Both the position numbers and the translations under genes were made by a program. The notes under the pieces are model-generated. The model searched no databases, was not told the origin of the DNA, and saw only the letters and a list, made by a program, of their open reading frames with translations. From Methylobacterium terrae (GTDB taxonomy: Bacteria > Pseudomonadota > Alphaproteobacteria > Rhizobiales > Beijerinckiaceae): a DNA stretch of 64,000 bases. The stretch spans positions 211,001 through 275,000 of the forward strand of contig NZ_CP029553.1 of the NCBI RefSeq assembly GCF_003173755.1, written 5' to 3'. This document shows positions 43,393 to 54,379 of this stretch, in pieces; within the stretch, counting starts at the first letter, position 1, and the number at the start of each line of letters is the position of its first letter.

Positions 43393-44140
43393 GCGGCGCC
43401 CGCTTGCGGAAATCCTCGGCCCGGTCGCGAAACGCCTCGATCCGGGCACGAAGCGGCTCGCGCTTCCCCTGCGGGTTGCCGGGCTCGAGGTGGACGACGA
43501 TCGGCCGGTGGTCGGAGGCGCCCCGCGGCAGCACCGCCTGACCGCGGCAGGTGAGACCCCGCACGAGGCAGCGGTCGAGGCGCAAGGGGACGAGGTCGAC
43601 CATGGCGTGGGTCGGGTGGCGCGGGCCCACGTCCTGGAAGCCCGGCAGCAGGGCCGGCCCGACGATGTTGTAGTCGCCGAGCACGGCGGCCCGCACCGGC
43701 AGGTGCTGGGCGATGCGGCGGAGCTGGCGCCGGTTGAGCACCTGTCCGTGCGAGAGATGGACGTTGGCGACCCCGAACGCCCCGAGATCGAGGATCTGGC
43801 AGACCCGGTCGATCAGGGCGCCCGACGGCAGGGTGATCACCCGCGGCGGGGTCGGCCACGGGGTCGGGCTCCACATCGCCAGGCCGTGGATGCGCTTAGG
43901 GAGCGGCGCCCAGGCGTAGTGGCCGCCGACCCGGGCCTGCAGCTCGGTGATGTCGACCGTCGCCTCCTGCATCAGGAGCAGGTCCGGCTTCTCCTGCGCG
44001 ATCAGCGCCTCGAGGGCGTCGACGGTCGCGCCGGTCCGCCGCAGCAGGTTCCAGCTGATGATCTTGCGCGGACCCGCCCGGTGCGGGGCATGGGCGGGAG
44101 CCGGGGCGTCGGCGGGCAGGAGGCGTTGGGGAGGCAGCAT
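43325..44140 (-). CDS. Endonuclease/exonuclease/phosphatase (EEP) family protein
   Basis: 271 residues from ATG 44140. EEP fold landmarks: KIISWNLLRRTG, LLLMQEATVD (catalytic Glu), GVANVHLSHGQ, AVLGDYNIVGP (Asp-Asn) and GASDHRPIVVHLE at the end (Asp-His). The family cleaves phosphodiesters in nucleic acids or phospholipids. Close convergent overlap with cardiolipin synthase is, from memory, recurrent in alphaproteobacteria, suggesting a phospholipid-related role, though this is not shown. The C-terminal tail (REPLRARIEAFRDRAEDFRK) is basic and helical. Substrate unknown. Confidence 0.82.
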   Translation of the reverse strand: MLPPQRLLPADAPAPAHAPHRAGPRKIISWNLLRRTGATVDALEALIAQEKPDLLLMQEATVDITELQARVGGHYAWAPLPKRIHGLAMWSPTPWPTPPRVITLPSGALIDRVCQILDLGAFGVANVHLSHGQVLNRRQLRRIAQHLPVRAAVLGDYNIVGPALLPGFQDVGPRHPTHAMVDLVPLRLDRCLVRGLTCRGQAVLPRGASDHRPIVVHLEPGNPQGKREPLRARIEAFRDRAEDFRKRAPLKDMAAAIARRRRAGARPSRES

Positions 44141-44245
44141 GGCACCGCTGGGAGAGCGCGGAATCGGGCCGGCAGGATGGCGTGAGGCGCGCCCCGCTCG
44201 GCGCGAAGCGGCATACGCCGATTTGCCGATTCGGGGAACGGTGCG

Positions 44246-45634
44246 TCAGGCGCCCGGGGGACGCAGGCCCGGCAGGGCGCGCACGAGGTCGCGGAACTGG
44301 TCGCCGCGATCCTCGAAGCTGCGGAACTGGTCGTAGGAGGCGCAGGCCGGCGAGAGCAGCACCACCGGTTCGCCCGCCGGGTCCGTCTCCGCCGCGCCGG
44401 CGGCCTCCGCGACCGCGGCGGCGAGCGTGCCGCAACGGCTGAACGGCACCTGCCCGTCGAGGGTCGCGGCGAAATCCTCGGTCGCGGCGCCGATCAGGTA
44501 GGCGTGGGCGATGCGAGGAAAATACGGCGCGAGGCTCGCGATCCCGCCCTCCTTCGGCTTGCCGCCGAGGATCCAGTGGACGCGCTGGAAGGCCGAGAGC
44601 GCCTTCTCGGTGGAATCGGCGTTGGTCGCCTTCGAATCGTTGATGAACAGGACCGGACCGCGCCGCCCGACCTCCTCCATCCGGTGCGGCAGGCCGGGAA
44701 AGCTCGCGAGCGCCGCCGCGAAGGTGTCGGGCGTGACGCCGAGCGCACTCGCCACCGCGTAGGCGATCGCGGCATTCTGCCAGTTATGGGCGCCGCGCAA
44801 GGCCCCGATGCCGGAGAGATCCGCCACCGGCTCCGCCGGCTGACGCCGCCCGTCGATCACGATGCCGCCGCGGGCGAGGATGCCCGGCCCCTCCCCCGCC
44901 TCGCCGACATGCACGCGCGTGAGCGGGCCCGTGCGGCGCTCGGCGATCGCCCGGCAGAACGCGTCGTCGACGCCGACGATCGCGTGGGCGGCGCCCGTCA
45001 CCAGCCGCTCCTTGATGGCGGCGTAGTGCGCCATGTCGCCGTGGCGGTCGAGGTGGTCGGGCGTGAGGTTGAGGAGCACGCCGATCGTCGGGGCCAGCGA
45101 CGGCGTCAGGTCGATCTGGAACGAGGACAGCTCGATCACGTGGACCCGGTCGGGCGAGGGCGGCGCCAGCGACAGGATGGCGGTGCCGATATTGCCGCCC
45201 ATCCGCACGTCGCGGCCGGCCTGCGTCAGCACGTGGGCGATCAGCGCCGTGGTTGTCGACTTGCCGTTGGTGCCGGTGATCGCCACGAAGGGCGCCTCGG
45301 GGCTGGTCGCGGCGCGCTCGCGGCAGAACAGCTCGATATCGCCGATCACCGGCACGCCGGCGTGTTTGGCGAGATCCACCGTCCAGTGCGGCGCCGGGTG
45401 GGTCAGCGGCACGCCGGGGGCGAGGACCAGGGCGGCGAAATCCGTCCACTCCGCCTGCCGCAGGTCGCCGGTCTCGATGCCCGCCTGAGCCGCCGCCGCC
45501 ATCCGCGCCGGGTTGTCGTCGCAGGCGATCACCCGGGCACCGCCGGCCTTGAGGCTGAGCGCCGTGGCGAGGCCCGAGCCGCCGAGCCCGAACAGGGCGA
45601 CCGTCCGGCCGGCGAAGGTGGTGGAGGGTGTCAT
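44246..45634 (-). CDS. murD: UDP-N-acetylmuramoylalanine--D-glutamate ligase
   Basis: 462 residues from ATG 45634. Adds D-glutamate to UDP-MurNAc-L-Ala. N-terminal Rossmann-like [23 protein letters not shown]-binding loop [64 protein letters not shown] and the C-terminal [19 protein letters not shown]. Last gene of the visible mur operon; 113 bases separate it from mraY and contain a small G/C hairpin (CCCCCTCCCGTGCGGGAGAG). Downstream lies a non-dcw gene, so the usual ftsW-murG continuation is absent here. Confidence 0.97.
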   Translation of the reverse strand: MTPSTTFAGRTVALFGLGGSGLATALSLKAGGARVIACDDNPARMAAAAQAGIETGDLRQAEWTDFAALVLAPGVPLTHPAPHWTVDLAKHAGVPVIGDIELFCRERAATSPEAPFVAITGTNGKSTTTALIAHVLTQAGRDVRMGGNIGTAILSLAPPSPDRVHVIELSSFQIDLTPSLAPTIGVLLNLTPDHLDRHGDMAHYAAIKERLVTGAAHAIVGVDDAFCRAIAERRTGPLTRVHVGEAGEGPGILARGGIVIDGRRQPAEPVADLSGIGALRGAHNWQNAAIAYAVASALGVTPDTFAAALASFPGLPHRMEEVGRRGPVLFINDSKATNADSTEKALSAFQRVHWILGGKPKEGGIASLAPYFPRIAHAYLIGAATEDFAATLDGQVPFSRCGTLAAAVAEAAGAAETDPAGEPVVLLSPACASYDQFRSFEDRGDQFRDLVRALPGLRPPGA

Positions 45635-45747
45635 GCGGTGTCCGCCGGATGATCGGAAGGGTGCGGGATCCCCCCTCCCGTGCGGGAGAGGGGGAGCGCC
45701 TTCCTTCCAAGCGTCGGCGGAGATTGCAAGGTGTGACCTCGCCGTCC

Positions 45748-46833
45748 CTACCGCAGCTTCAGCGTCGCCAGGCCCAGCAGCGCCAGCACGACCGCGATGA
45801 TCCAGAACCGGATCACCACCTGCGGCTCCTTCCAGCCCTTCTGCTCGAAGTGGTGGTGGATCGGCGCCATGCGGAAGACCCGCTTGCCGGTGAGCTTGAA
45901 CGAGGCGACCTGGATGATGACCGACAGGATCTCCAGCACGAACAGGCCGCCGACGATGCCGAGCACGATCTCGTGCTTGGTCGCCACCGCGACGGTGCCG
46001 AGCAGGCCGCCGAGCGCCAGGGATCCGGTATCGCCCATGAAGATCTGGGCCGGCGGCGCGTTGAACCACAGGAAGCCGAGGCCTGCCCCGATCAGGGCGC
46101 CGCAGACCACCGCCAGCTCGCCGGTGCCCGGAACGTAGTTCACCTGGAGGTAGGAGGCGTAGATCACGTTGCCGACGAGGTAGGCGATGATCCCGAAGGT
46201 CGCCGCCGCGATCATCACCGGCACGATGGCGAGCCCGTCGAGGCCGTCGGTGATGTTGACCGCGTTGCCCGCGCCCACGATCACGAAGCCCGCGAAGGCG
46301 ACGTAGAACAGGCCGAGGTTGATGATCGCATCCTTGAAGACCGGGAAGGCGAGCCGGTAGGCGAGGCCCGGCGCCGAGTACTCGGCCACCGCGACGCAGG
46401 CCGCCACCGCGATCAGCGCCTCGAGCGCGAGGCGGAACTTGCCGGAGAAGCCCTTGTGGCTCTGCTTCGTGACCTTGAGGTAATCGTCGTAGAATCCGAT
46501 CGCGCCGAAGCCCAGCGTCACCATCATGACGATCCAGACGTAGTGGTTGCGCGGGTTGGCCCAGAGCAGCACCGCCACCATCACGCCGGCGAGGATCATC
46601 AGCCCGCCCATGGTCGGCGTGCCGCGCTTCGTCAGGAGGTGCGATTGCGGGCCGTCCTCGCGGATCGGCTGGCCCTTGCCCTGGCGCAGGCGCAGGAGCG
46701 AGATGATCCAGGGTCCGAACCAGAACACGAAGAAGCCCGCCGTGAACAGCGCGCCGCCGGTCCGGAAGGTGATGTAGCGGAAGACGTTGAGCGGCGAGAA
46801 CACGCCGCTCAGGTCGGAGAGGAGGTAGAGCAT
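45748..46833 (-). CDS. mraY: Phospho-N-acetylmuramoyl-pentapeptide transferase
   Basis: 361 residues, 10 transmembrane helices, full length. Forms lipid I on undecaprenyl phosphate in the inner membrane. Motifs: [30 protein letters not shown] (Asp-Asp pair), [37 protein letters not shown] and [19 protein letters not shown] 46833; 81 bases after murF. Part of the same operon as murE/murF. Confidence 0.98.
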   Translation of the reverse strand: MLYLLSDLSGVFSPLNVFRYITFRTGGALFTAGFFVFWFGPWIISLLRLRQGKGQPIREDGPQSHLLTKRGTPTMGGLMILAGVMVAVLLWANPRNHYVWIVMMVTLGFGAIGFYDDYLKVTKQSHKGFSGKFRLALEALIAVAACVAVAEYSAPGLAYRLAFPVFKDAIINLGLFYVAFAGFVIVGAGNAVNITDGLDGLAIVPVMIAAATFGIIAYLVGNVIYASYLQVNYVPGTGELAVVCGALIGAGLGFLWFNAPPAQIFMGDTGSLALGGLLGTVAVATKHEIVLGIVGGLFVLEILSVIIQVASFKLTGKRVFRMAPIHHHFEQKGWKEPQVVIRFWIIAVVLALLGLATLKLR

Positions 46834-46914
46834 CCCGGGGGCATCCGATCGTGGGCGAGCGGCCGCGCCGGGCTCACGCCCGCGCCAGCGCGTCAGAAAT
46901 CCTTCGAAGGTGGC

Positions 46915-48375
46915 TCAGCCGGATCGGCCGACGGCGAGATCCTGGTCCTGGGCCCCGCCGTAGCGGGCTTTGAGCGCCTCGACAATCCGGCCCATGCGGG
47001 TGCTGTTCGAGCCCTTGACCATCACCGCGTCGCCGGGCCGCACGGCCTCGAGGACGACCTCGACCAGCTCGGCCGAGCCCTGACGGGCGCCGGCGCGCCG
47101 GGCGGAGGGCAGCGCCTCGAACAGCTCCTGCATCAGGGGGCCGGCGGTGAAGACGAGGTCGATGCCGTGCTCCTCGACCGCTTGCGCCAGCTCGCGGTGC
47201 AGGGCGGGCGCGTCCGCGCCGAGCTCCATCATGTCTCCCAGCACCGCGATGCGCCGCCCGGACGTCTCGACCCCGGCAAGCGTGCTGAGCGCCGCCCGCA
47301 CCGAGGCCGGGTTGGCGTTGTAGCTCTCGTCGACGAGGAGCGCCTCGCCGCCCGCGACCTGGAGGACGTGGCGCGCGCCGCGCCCGGCGGGCGGGCGCAG
47401 CTGGGCGAGCGAGAGCGCCGCCAGCGCCAGGTCGGCGCCGAGCGCCTGCACGGCGGCGATGACCGCGAGCGAGTTCAGGGCCGTGTGCCGTCCCGGGGTG
47501 CCGAGCTGGTAGGTGACGGCCTGGCCCATCGCCCGCACGTCGACGATCGAGAGGTCGGGCCGCATCACGATGCGCTCGGCCCGCACGTCGGCCTCGCGGT
47601 GCTCGCCGAAGCTCACCACCCGGCCGGCGCGGGAGGCGAGCGCGTGCGCCTTCAGCCGCTCGAAATTCGGGTTGTCGCGGTTGATGATCGCGACGCCGCC
47701 GGGCTCCAGGCCGTAGAAGATCTCGCCCTTGGCGTCGGCGATGCCGGACAGCGAGCGGAAATGCTCGATATGGACCGGCTCGACCGTGGTGACGATCGCG
47801 ATCTCGGGCCGCACCAGCCGGGTCAGCGGCGCGATCTCGCCGGCATGGTTCATGCCGACCTCGAACACCCCGAACGCGCTCGAGGCCGGCATCCGGCCGA
47901 GCGTCAGGGGCACGCCCCAGTGGTTGTTGTAGGAGGCGACCGAGGCGTGGGTGGCCCCTTGCGCCGCCAGCACATGGCGCAAGGCCTCCTTGGTGCCGGT
48001 CTTGCCGACCGAGCCGGTGACGGCGAGCACCCGCGCGCCCGTGCGGGCCCGCGCCGCGACCGCGAGGCCGCGCATCGCCGCCAGCACGGAATCCTCGTCC
48101 CGCCCCGGCACCGCGATCAGCGGCCCGGCACCGGCGAGGTCGGCGGCGCGCTCCTCGGCCACCACCGCGGCGCCGGCGCCGCGGGCGAGCGCGTCGCGCA
48201 CGAAGTCGTGGCCGTCGCGGGCCTCGCCCCGGATGGCGAAGAACAGGTCCCCGACCTTCAGGGTGCGGGTGTCGATCGAGATGCCGGACAGGGCCTGCGC
48301 CGCGGCATCGTCCGCGACGACGCAGCCGCCCATGGCGGCGGCGGCGTCAGTCAGGGTCCAGAGGGGCTCGGTCAT
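46915..48375 (-). CDS. murF: UDP-MurNAc-tripeptide--D-Ala-D-Ala ligase
   Basis: 486 residues from ATG 48375, overlapping the murE stop by 4 bases. Adds D-Ala-D-Ala to the tripeptide. ATP loop VTGSVGKTGTKEALRHVLAA, then YNNHWGVPLTLGRMP, VGMNHAGEIAPLTRLVRPEI, DESYNANPASVRAALSTLA, and AVLGDMMELGADAPALHREL. The Walker motif has TGSVGKT rather than TGSxGKTTTK, with Gly after Thr, a mild deviation. C-terminal SNSTRMGRIVEAL. Confidence 0.97.
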   Translation of the reverse strand: MTEPLWTLTDAAAAMGGCVVADDAAAQALSGISIDTRTLKVGDLFFAIRGEARDGHDFVRDALARGAGAAVVAEERAADLAGAGPLIAVPGRDEDSVLAAMRGLAVAARARTGARVLAVTGSVGKTGTKEALRHVLAAQGATHASVASYNNHWGVPLTLGRMPASSAFGVFEVGMNHAGEIAPLTRLVRPEIAIVTTVEPVHIEHFRSLSGIADAKGEIFYGLEPGGVAIINRDNPNFERLKAHALASRAGRVVSFGEHREADVRAERIVMRPDLSIVDVRAMGQAVTYQLGTPGRHTALNSLAVIAAVQALGADLALAALSLAQLRPPAGRGARHVLQVAGGEALLVDESYNANPASVRAALSTLAGVETSGRRIAVLGDMMELGADAPALHRELAQAVEEHGIDLVFTAGPLMQELFEALPSARRAGARQGSAELVEVVLEAVRPGDAVMVKGSNSTRMGRIVEALKARYGGAQDQDLAVGRSG

Positions 48376-49829
48376 GCGCGGGTCTCCTCGATCGCGCTCA
48401 GGACCGCGTCGCGGTCGGAGAAGTGCAGCGTGCGGTCGCCGATGATCTGGCCGGTTTCATGACCTTTGCCGGCAACCACCAGCACGTCGCCGGCGCGAAG
48501 GTCGCGCACCGCCGCCCGGATCGCGTCCGCACGGTCGCCGATCTCCTCCGCGCCGGGCGCCGCCGCCAGGATCGCGGCGCGAATGACCGCCGGATCCTCG
48601 CTGCGGGGATTGTCGTCGGTGACGATGACCCGGTCGGCCTTCCCGGCCGCGATGGCGCCCATCAGCGGGCGCTTCCCGCGGTCGCGGTCGCCGCCGCAGC
48701 CGACGACGCAGACGAGCCGCCCGGTCGTGAAGGCGCGCAGCGCGTCGAGGACGTTCGCCAGCGCATCGGGCTTGTGGGCGTAATCGACGATGCAGAGCGC
48801 GTCGCGCACGGTGCCGACCCGCTCCAGCCGCCCCGGCACGCCGGCGAGGTGGCCGAGAGCCGCGACGACCTCCGCCTCGCGCCCGGCTCCGGCCGGGGTC
48901 GCGAGCACGAGGCCGGCGGCGACGAGCGCGTTCTCGACCTGGAACGTCCCGACGAGGGGCAGATCGACTTCGTGGGTCGCGGCCCCGACGGCGATCTCGA
49001 GGCGCTGGGCGAAGCCCTCCTGGCGGGCGGAGACGAGGCGGACCCCCTCCCCCGCCCGGCCGGTGGTGACGAGCCTGACGCCGCGCTCGCGGACGGCTGC
49101 GATCACCGCCCCGCTCTGCGGGCCGTCGGCGTTGACGACCGCGATCCCCTCCGCGGGCAGCAGGGTCGTGAACAGCCGGAGCTTCGCCTGGAGGTAGGCC
49201 TCCGGCGTGCCGTGATAATCGAGGTGGTCGTGGCCGAGATTGGTGAAGCCGGCGGCCGTCAGGCGCACCCCGTCGAGGCGGCTCTGCTCGATGCCGTGCG
49301 AGGAGGCTTCCATCGCGAGTTCGGTGACGCCGTCGCGGGCGAGCCGGTCGAGGGTCGCGTGCAGCGTGATCGGGTCGGGGGTGGTGAGCGAACCGTAGGC
49401 GGCGCCCGAGGTGGTGATGACCCCGAGCGTGCCCAGGCTCGCCGCCTGCCGGCCGAGGCGGCCGAAGATCTGGCGCACGAAATCGGCGACGGAGCTCTTG
49501 CCGCTCGTCCCCGTGACCGCGACGACGGTGCCGGGCTGGCCCGGATGCAGCCGGGCGGCGGCCGCCGCGAGGGCGGTGCGAGCATCCGGCACGGAGAGGT
49601 AGGCGACCGGCTCCGGCAGATCGGCGGGGCGCTCGCCTTCCGCCACCATCGCGACCGCGCCGGCCGCCGCCGCCTTGGCGGCGAAGGTCCGGCCGTCGGC
49701 GGCGGTGCCGGGCACCGCCAGGAACACGTAGCCGGGCGCGACCTTGCGGCTGTCGGCGGTGAGACCGGTGACGGGAAGGCCGGAGGCTTGACCGGGCTGC
49801 GGGAACAGGTCGCCGAGGGTGAGGCTCAT
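48372..49829 (-). CDS. murE: UDP-MurNAc-L-Ala-D-Glu--meso-diaminopimelate ligase
   Basis: 485 residues from ATG 49829. Adds the third residue. VTGTSGKSSVADFVRQIFGR is the ATP loop (SSV in place of TTT), then AMEASSHGIEQSRLDGV, TNLGHDHLDYHGTPEAYLQA, VDYAHKPDALANVLDALR and GCGGDRDRGKRPLMG. The DNPRSEDP motif marks the enzyme specific for meso-diaminopimelate. Overlaps ftsI by 4 bases (49826-49829) and murF by 4, so translation is coupled. Confidence 0.97.
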   Translation of the reverse strand: MSLTLGDLFPQPGQASGLPVTGLTADSRKVAPGYVFLAVPGTAADGRTFAAKAAAAGAVAMVAEGERPADLPEPVAYLSVPDARTALAAAAARLHPGQPGTVVAVTGTSGKSSVADFVRQIFGRLGRQAASLGTLGVITTSGAAYGSLTTPDPITLHATLDRLARDGVTELAMEASSHGIEQSRLDGVRLTAAGFTNLGHDHLDYHGTPEAYLQAKLRLFTTLLPAEGIAVVNADGPQSGAVIAAVRERGVRLVTTGRAGEGVRLVSARQEGFAQRLEIAVGAATHEVDLPLVGTFQVENALVAAGLVLATPAGAGREAEVVAALGHLAGVPGRLERVGTVRDALCIVDYAHKPDALANVLDALRAFTTGRLVCVVGCGGDRDRGKRPLMGAIAAGKADRVIVTDDNPRSEDPAVIRAAILAAAPGAEEIGDRADAIRAAVRDLRAGDVLVVAGKGHETGQIIGDRTLHFSDRDAVLSAIEETRA

Positions 49830-51667
49830 CGTCCGTCCAGCTGGTTGACGTGGTACGCGCCGAGCTTGACCATCAGCGGGAACGGCTTCACCGGCGGCTC
49901 GAATTGCGGCGGCAGGCCGAGGATCGGGGCGACGCGGGCGATCGTCCGGCCGGTCACGACGCCCGAGTTCCAGGCCGCCGTGGCGTAGGAGCCGGATTCC
50001 GCCGCGACCGCCTGCGGCTCGTCCATGATGGTGACGAACAGGTATTTGGGCTTGTCCATCGGCGCCGCCGCCATGAAGGTCGTGAACAGGCGGTTCTTGA
50101 CGTAGCGGCCGCGGATCACCTTCTCGGCGGTGCCGGTCTTGCCGCCGACGTAGTAGTAGGGAATCGCCGCCTTCTTGGCCGATCCCTCGGTGGCGTTGAG
50201 GCGCATGATGAAGCGCATCGCCTCGCTGGTCTGGGGCGAGAGCACCTGCGTCGCCTTCTCGCGCGCCTCGGCCTCGCCGCGCTTGAGGAAGGTCGGCGTC
50301 ATCAGGAAGCCGCCATTCGCGATCGCCGCCACCGCGGCCGAGGCCTGGAGCGGCGCCACCGCGAGGCCGTGGCCGAACGCGATGGTGATGGTGTTGATCT
50401 CGGTCCAGCGCGGCGGGACGATCGGCTCGGCGCTCTCCGGCAATTCGGTGCGCAGGCGATCGAGCAGGCCCATCTTCTTCAGGAAGGCCTTGTGGCCGGG
50501 CACGCCGATGCCGAGCGCCATCTTGGCCGAGCCGATGTTGGACGAGTGCGTGAACACCTCCGGCATCGTGATGACCCGGTTGGTGCCGTGATACTCGTGG
50601 ATCTTCTGCCGGCCCCAATGCAGCACGCCGCCGCGGGTGTCGAAGGTCGAGTTGACGGTGAACTTGCCGGAATCGAGCGCCATGGCGAGCGTCATCGCCT
50701 TGAAGGTCGAGCCCATCTCGTAGACGCCGACGTTCATCCGGTTGATCCGGTCGGGATCGAGGGCGTCCTTCGGCTCGTTGGGGTCGAAATCGGGCAGGGA
50801 GGCGAGCGCGATCACCTCGCCGGTGGTCACGTCGAGGATCAGGCCCGCCGCCGCCTTGGCGCGGTAATGCTCCATGCCCCAGGCCAGCTCGTCGCGCACC
50901 GCGTGCTGGGCGCGCAGGTCGATCGAGAGCTGGACCGGCGCCATGTCGGCCGACTTCTCGACGAAGCCGAGGCTGGTGAGGTCGCGCAGGCCCTGGCGGT
51001 CGATGTACTTCTCCATGCCGGCGATGCCGACATTGTCGAGGTTGGTCACGCCCAGGATGTGGGCGGCGGCCGTGCCGTTCGGGTAGACGCGCTTGTGGTC
51101 GGCCAGGAAGCCGACGCCCGGGATGCCGAGGCGATGCACCTCGACCTGCTGGCGCGGGGTGATCTCGCGCTTGACCCAGACGAAGCCCTTCTTCGAGGAG
51201 AGCTTCTCGCGCAGGTCGCGGGCGTTGATCTCGGGCAGGACGGCGGTGAGGAGTTCCACCGCCTCGTCCTTGTCGTAGATGTTCTTCGGCTCGGCGAAGA
51301 CCGAGACGGTGCGGATGTCGGTGGCCAGGATCTCGCCGTTGCGGTCGATGATGTCGGGCCGGACCTGGGTCGTGCCGCCGGCCTCGGCGCGGCGCGCCGA
51401 GGCGGTCACCGGATCGTCCGGGAACAGCGCGAAGCTGACGAGGCGGCCCATGAGCGCGAGGAACACCCCGCCGAAGACGAGGCTGACGAGGCCGACGCGG
51501 GCGGCGCTGCGCTCCACCGAGAGGCGGAACATCGCCTGGACGCCGGCGCGCAGGATCGCGCCGGGGCTGCGCCGCGGCGCCGGGGCGGGCTCGTCGCGGG
51601 CCGGCTCCGCGGCGCCGGTCTCGGGAGGCAGGGCGTCGTGAGCCTGGAAGTCCTGGTCCTGGGTCAC
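49826..51667 (-). CDS. ftsI: Septal peptidoglycan transpeptidase, penicillin-binding protein 3
   Basis: 613 residues from ATG 51667. Single N-terminal membrane helix (VGLVSLVFGGVFLALMGRLV, about 55-78) after a proline-rich cytoplasmic stretch, then the non-catalytic PBP dimer domain (GGTTQVRPDIIDRNGEIL) and the transpeptidase domain: active Ser in MGSTFKAMTLAMAL, SxN as HSSNIGSAKM, and KTG as VGGKTGTAEKV. Cross-links septal wall during division. Lies between ftsL (6-base gap) and murE. Confidence 0.97.
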   Translation of the reverse strand: MTQDQDFQAHDALPPETGAAEPARDEPAPAPRRSPGAILRAGVQAMFRLSVERSAARVGLVSLVFGGVFLALMGRLVSFALFPDDPVTASARRAEAGGTTQVRPDIIDRNGEILATDIRTVSVFAEPKNIYDKDEAVELLTAVLPEINARDLREKLSSKKGFVWVKREITPRQQVEVHRLGIPGVGFLADHKRVYPNGTAAAHILGVTNLDNVGIAGMEKYIDRQGLRDLTSLGFVEKSADMAPVQLSIDLRAQHAVRDELAWGMEHYRAKAAAGLILDVTTGEVIALASLPDFDPNEPKDALDPDRINRMNVGVYEMGSTFKAMTLAMALDSGKFTVNSTFDTRGGVLHWGRQKIHEYHGTNRVITMPEVFTHSSNIGSAKMALGIGVPGHKAFLKKMGLLDRLRTELPESAEPIVPPRWTEINTITIAFGHGLAVAPLQASAAVAAIANGGFLMTPTFLKRGEAEAREKATQVLSPQTSEAMRFIMRLNATEGSAKKAAIPYYYVGGKTGTAEKVIRGRYVKNRLFTTFMAAAPMDKPKYLFVTIMDEPQAVAAESGSYATAAWNSGVVTGRTIARVAPILGLPPQFEPPVKPFPLMVKLGAYHVNQLDGR

Positions 51668-51673
51668 GGGCGC

Positions 51674-52120
51674 CTACCTCTTGGCGGTCGGGGTGCGGGT
51701 GGAGGTGGAGCCGGTGATGCGCGGCTCCTCGGCTCGGCCGGCGGCGGCGCCGGTGGTGGCGGCCTGACGCTCCTTGGCCGCCGGGGTCGCGGTGGCGCCG
51801 AGGCCCAAAGCCTCGAGCTTGCGGGCGATCTCGTCGCCGCGGTCGGCCTTGGCCGGCAGGTCGGCGAGCCGCCCGAGATGACCGGTGCCGATCGGCTCGA
51901 GGGTCAGGTACTTGTCGACCGCGCCCTGGAGCCGGTCGGGCCGGGTGAGGAGCTGCCACTCGGCGCGCAGGACCGCGATCGCGTCGCGCTCCTTGCGCAG
52001 GCGGGTCTTCAGCTTGGCGACCTGCTCGGCCTGGTAGAGCGTGTCGTACTTGATCGAGTAGGCGTAGATGGCCGAGGCGATCAGCCCGGCGATCGCCGCG
52101 AGGTGCAGGAGGCGGATCAC
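51674..52120 (-). CDS. ftsL: Cell division protein FtsL
   Basis: 148 residues from GTG 52120, overlapping the rsmH stop by 4 bases (GTGA). N-terminal transmembrane helix ([20 protein letters not shown]), then a periplasmic coiled coil ([39 protein letters not shown]) with the alphaproteobacterial FtsL pattern, and a long Ala/Thr-rich C-terminal tail. Acts in the FtsQLB complex that activates FtsWI. Identification rests on position and layout as well as sequence. Confidence 0.9.
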   Translation of the reverse strand: MIRLLHLAAIAGLIASAIYAYSIKYDTLYQAEQVAKLKTRLRKERDAIAVLRAEWQLLTRPDRLQGAVDKYLTLEPIGTGHLGRLADLPAKADRGDEIARKLEALGLGATATPAAKERQAATTGAAAGRAEEPRITGSTSTRTPTAKR

Positions 52121-53133
52121 CGGCGCCCTCCCCGGGTCTGGGGCTCGGGCAGGGAGGCCAGGGCTTCCAGCGCCGTGAGCGGCGGCGGCGGGGCTGCGTC
52201 GGTGCGCTCGCCGGCGCGCAGCTTGGCCGAGCGGGCGCGGGGATTGGCGTAGGCCTCGGCCTCGCCGGCGGCGACCGGGCCCTTGGTGGACAGGGTGAAG
52301 CTGCGGGGCGCGGGCTGCGCGGCCATCGGCAGGTGGCGCGAGGCGGCCACCGCCCGGCCGCTGCGGGCCGAGAAGAACTGCTTCACGATGCGGTCCTCCA
52401 GCGAGTGGAAGGTGACGACCGCCAGGCGCCCGCCCGGCCGCAGGGTGCGCTCCGCCGCGTGCAGCGCCCGCTGCAACTCGCCGAGCTCGTCGTTGACCGC
52501 GATGCGCAGGGCCTGGAACGTCCGGGTCGCCGGGTGGATGCCGCTGCCGGGCTCCGCCCGCACGACGCCGGCGACGATCTCGGCGAGCGCCGCCGTGGTC
52601 TCGATGCGGCCGCGCCGGCGCGCCTCGATCAGGGCGCGGGCCACGGCGCGGGCCCGGCGCTCCTCGCCGTAATGGTAGATCACGTCGGCGAGCGCGGCCT
52701 CGGAGGCCTCGTTGACGAGGTCGGCGGCGCTCTCGCCGGCCCGCTCCATCCGCATGTCGAGGGGCCCGTCGAACCGGAACGAGAACCCCCGCTCCGCCTG
52801 GTCGAGCTGCATCGACGACACCCCGATATCGAGGACGACGCCATCGGCTTGCGCGAAGCCGTGGTCGTGCGCGATCGCGTCGAGATCGCCGAAGCGGCCC
52901 TGGACCAGCACGAGGCGGCCCTCGGCCTCCTCGACCAGGGCCTGGCCGGCGGCGATCGCGGTCGGGTCGCGGTCGATCGCGAGCACGCGGTTGCGGGGAT
53001 CGGCCGCCAGGATCGCCCGGGTGTAGCCGCCGGCCCCGAAGGTGCCGTCGATCACGGCGGCCGGCGCGTCGCCGAGGCGCAGGGACGCCAGGACCTCGGC
53101 GAGCAGGACCGGGATGTGGGGAGCGGCGGTCAC
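52117..53133 (-). CDS. rsmH: 16S rRNA (cytosine1402-N4)-methyltransferase
   Basis: 338 residues from GTG 53133, with GGGGGACC about 9 bases upstream. [13 protein letters not shown] at the N-terminus, SAM-site [45 protein letters not shown] and [14 protein letters not shown] near the end. First gene of the dcw operon as visible; mraZ, usually directly upstream, is missing. Confidence 0.96.
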   Translation of the reverse strand: MTAAPHIPVLLAEVLASLRLGDAPAAVIDGTFGAGGYTRAILAADPRNRVLAIDRDPTAIAAGQALVEEAEGRLVLVQGRFGDLDAIAHDHGFAQADGVVLDIGVSSMQLDQAERGFSFRFDGPLDMRMERAGESAADLVNEASEAALADVIYHYGEERRARAVARALIEARRRGRIETTAALAEIVAGVVRAEPGSGIHPATRTFQALRIAVNDELGELQRALHAAERTLRPGGRLAVVTFHSLEDRIVKQFFSARSGRAVAASRHLPMAAQPAPRSFTLSTKGPVAAGEAEAYANPRARSAKLRAGERTDAAPPPPLTALEALASLPEPQTRGGRR

Positions 53134-53587
53134 GGCCGGTCCCCCGGGACGACGGCACAGCTCGCGCGGCGAGCGCGCAGTGACGCGTGACGATCCATGG
53201 TGCTCCGCTGTCCGCACGAGCCGGGCCGAGGCCGGCCGGGTTCGGCGCCAGGGCGCCGCTTTGCCCACGCCAGGCATCGACGCGCGACCATCACGCCTGC
53301 TCTCGCGGGCGGCGGCCGCCGATGCTGGAATCGCCGTGGACGGGGTGGCTCGGGGTATCATGGGCCTCTGGGGTCGTCAACGCGAGGGCACACGCGGCGG
53401 GCAGCACCCGCCCCTGTGCCATCAGAGACCAGCAAGGTTAACGAAGGCTTGTGACCGGCGCGGGCTTTGCCGGAAAGTCGAGGCGCGCATGCCTGTTGGG
53501 CCGCGGGCGCGGGCTCTACCTCGGAGATGCCTCGCGCCCGCTTGAACTCAGCTGCGGGCGCGCCAGCGCGCCGGTTTCGGAATTGGG
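53134..53587. other. Intergenic between rsmH and rnpB
   Basis: About 450 bases with no supported gene; mraZ, which often precedes rsmH, was looked for on both strands and not seen. It should contain the dcw operon promoter (minus strand). An inverted repeat CGCGCCCGCTTGAA ... GAGGGCGCG-like stretch is GC-rich noise. Confidence 0.4.
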
Positions 53588-54016
<429 letters not shown>

Positions 54017-54166
54017 ACGGCGCCGATGTGCGACGCGGGCGCGCCCGCGTCAAGGCGCAGGACGGCCCGTCCGTCGCCCGCCGCACGGGTTGCCGCGCCG
54101 CCCGGACCTCCTACCTGCCGGTCTCAAGGCCGCCCCGACGCGGCCGCGACCACGGAGGCGACCCTG

Positions 54167-54337
54167 ATGAGCGAGAACATCGAGGCGGGCTGGACCCTGG
54201 AGACCGTGCAGCAGCTCAAGGCCATGGCGCAGGAAGGCGTCCCGGCCTCGGTCATGAGCCTGAAGCTCAAGCGTCCGGTCACGGCGATCCACGCCAAGCT
54301 GGCGGAACTCGGCATCACGCCGGCCGCGGAGGCCTGA
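54167..54337 (+). CDS. Small HTH-like hypothetical protein
   Basis: 56 residues from ATG 54167 with GGAGG 9 bases upstream. MSENIEAGWTLETVQQLKAM then AQEGVPASVMSLKLKRPVTA and IHAKLAELGI: two to three helices resembling the small homeodomain-like/HTH proteins with the W..E....L..M...G.....I...L.R pattern. Probably DNA-binding or a regulator; nothing more can be said. Convergent with the glyoxalase gene, 42 bases away. Confidence 0.7.
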   Translation: MSENIEAGWTLETVQQLKAMAQEGVPASVMSLKLKRPVTAIHAKLAELGITPAAEA

Positions 54338-54347
54338 CCCCGAGAGG

Positions 54348-54371
54348 GGGCGGGCCCGAAGTGGCCCGCCC
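54348..54371. terminator. Hairpin between convergent genes
   Basis: GGCGGGCC at 54349-54356 pairs with GGCCCGCC at 54363-54370, between the ends of the HTH-like gene and gloA. No T-run, so termination is uncertain. Confidence 0.4.
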
Positions 54372-54379
54372 GCCGGGCG

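Noticed and set aside
45628..48462. 944-codon open frame opposite mraY/murF
   Set aside because: Antisense shadow of conserved mur genes with His/Asp/Arg-rich noise composition.
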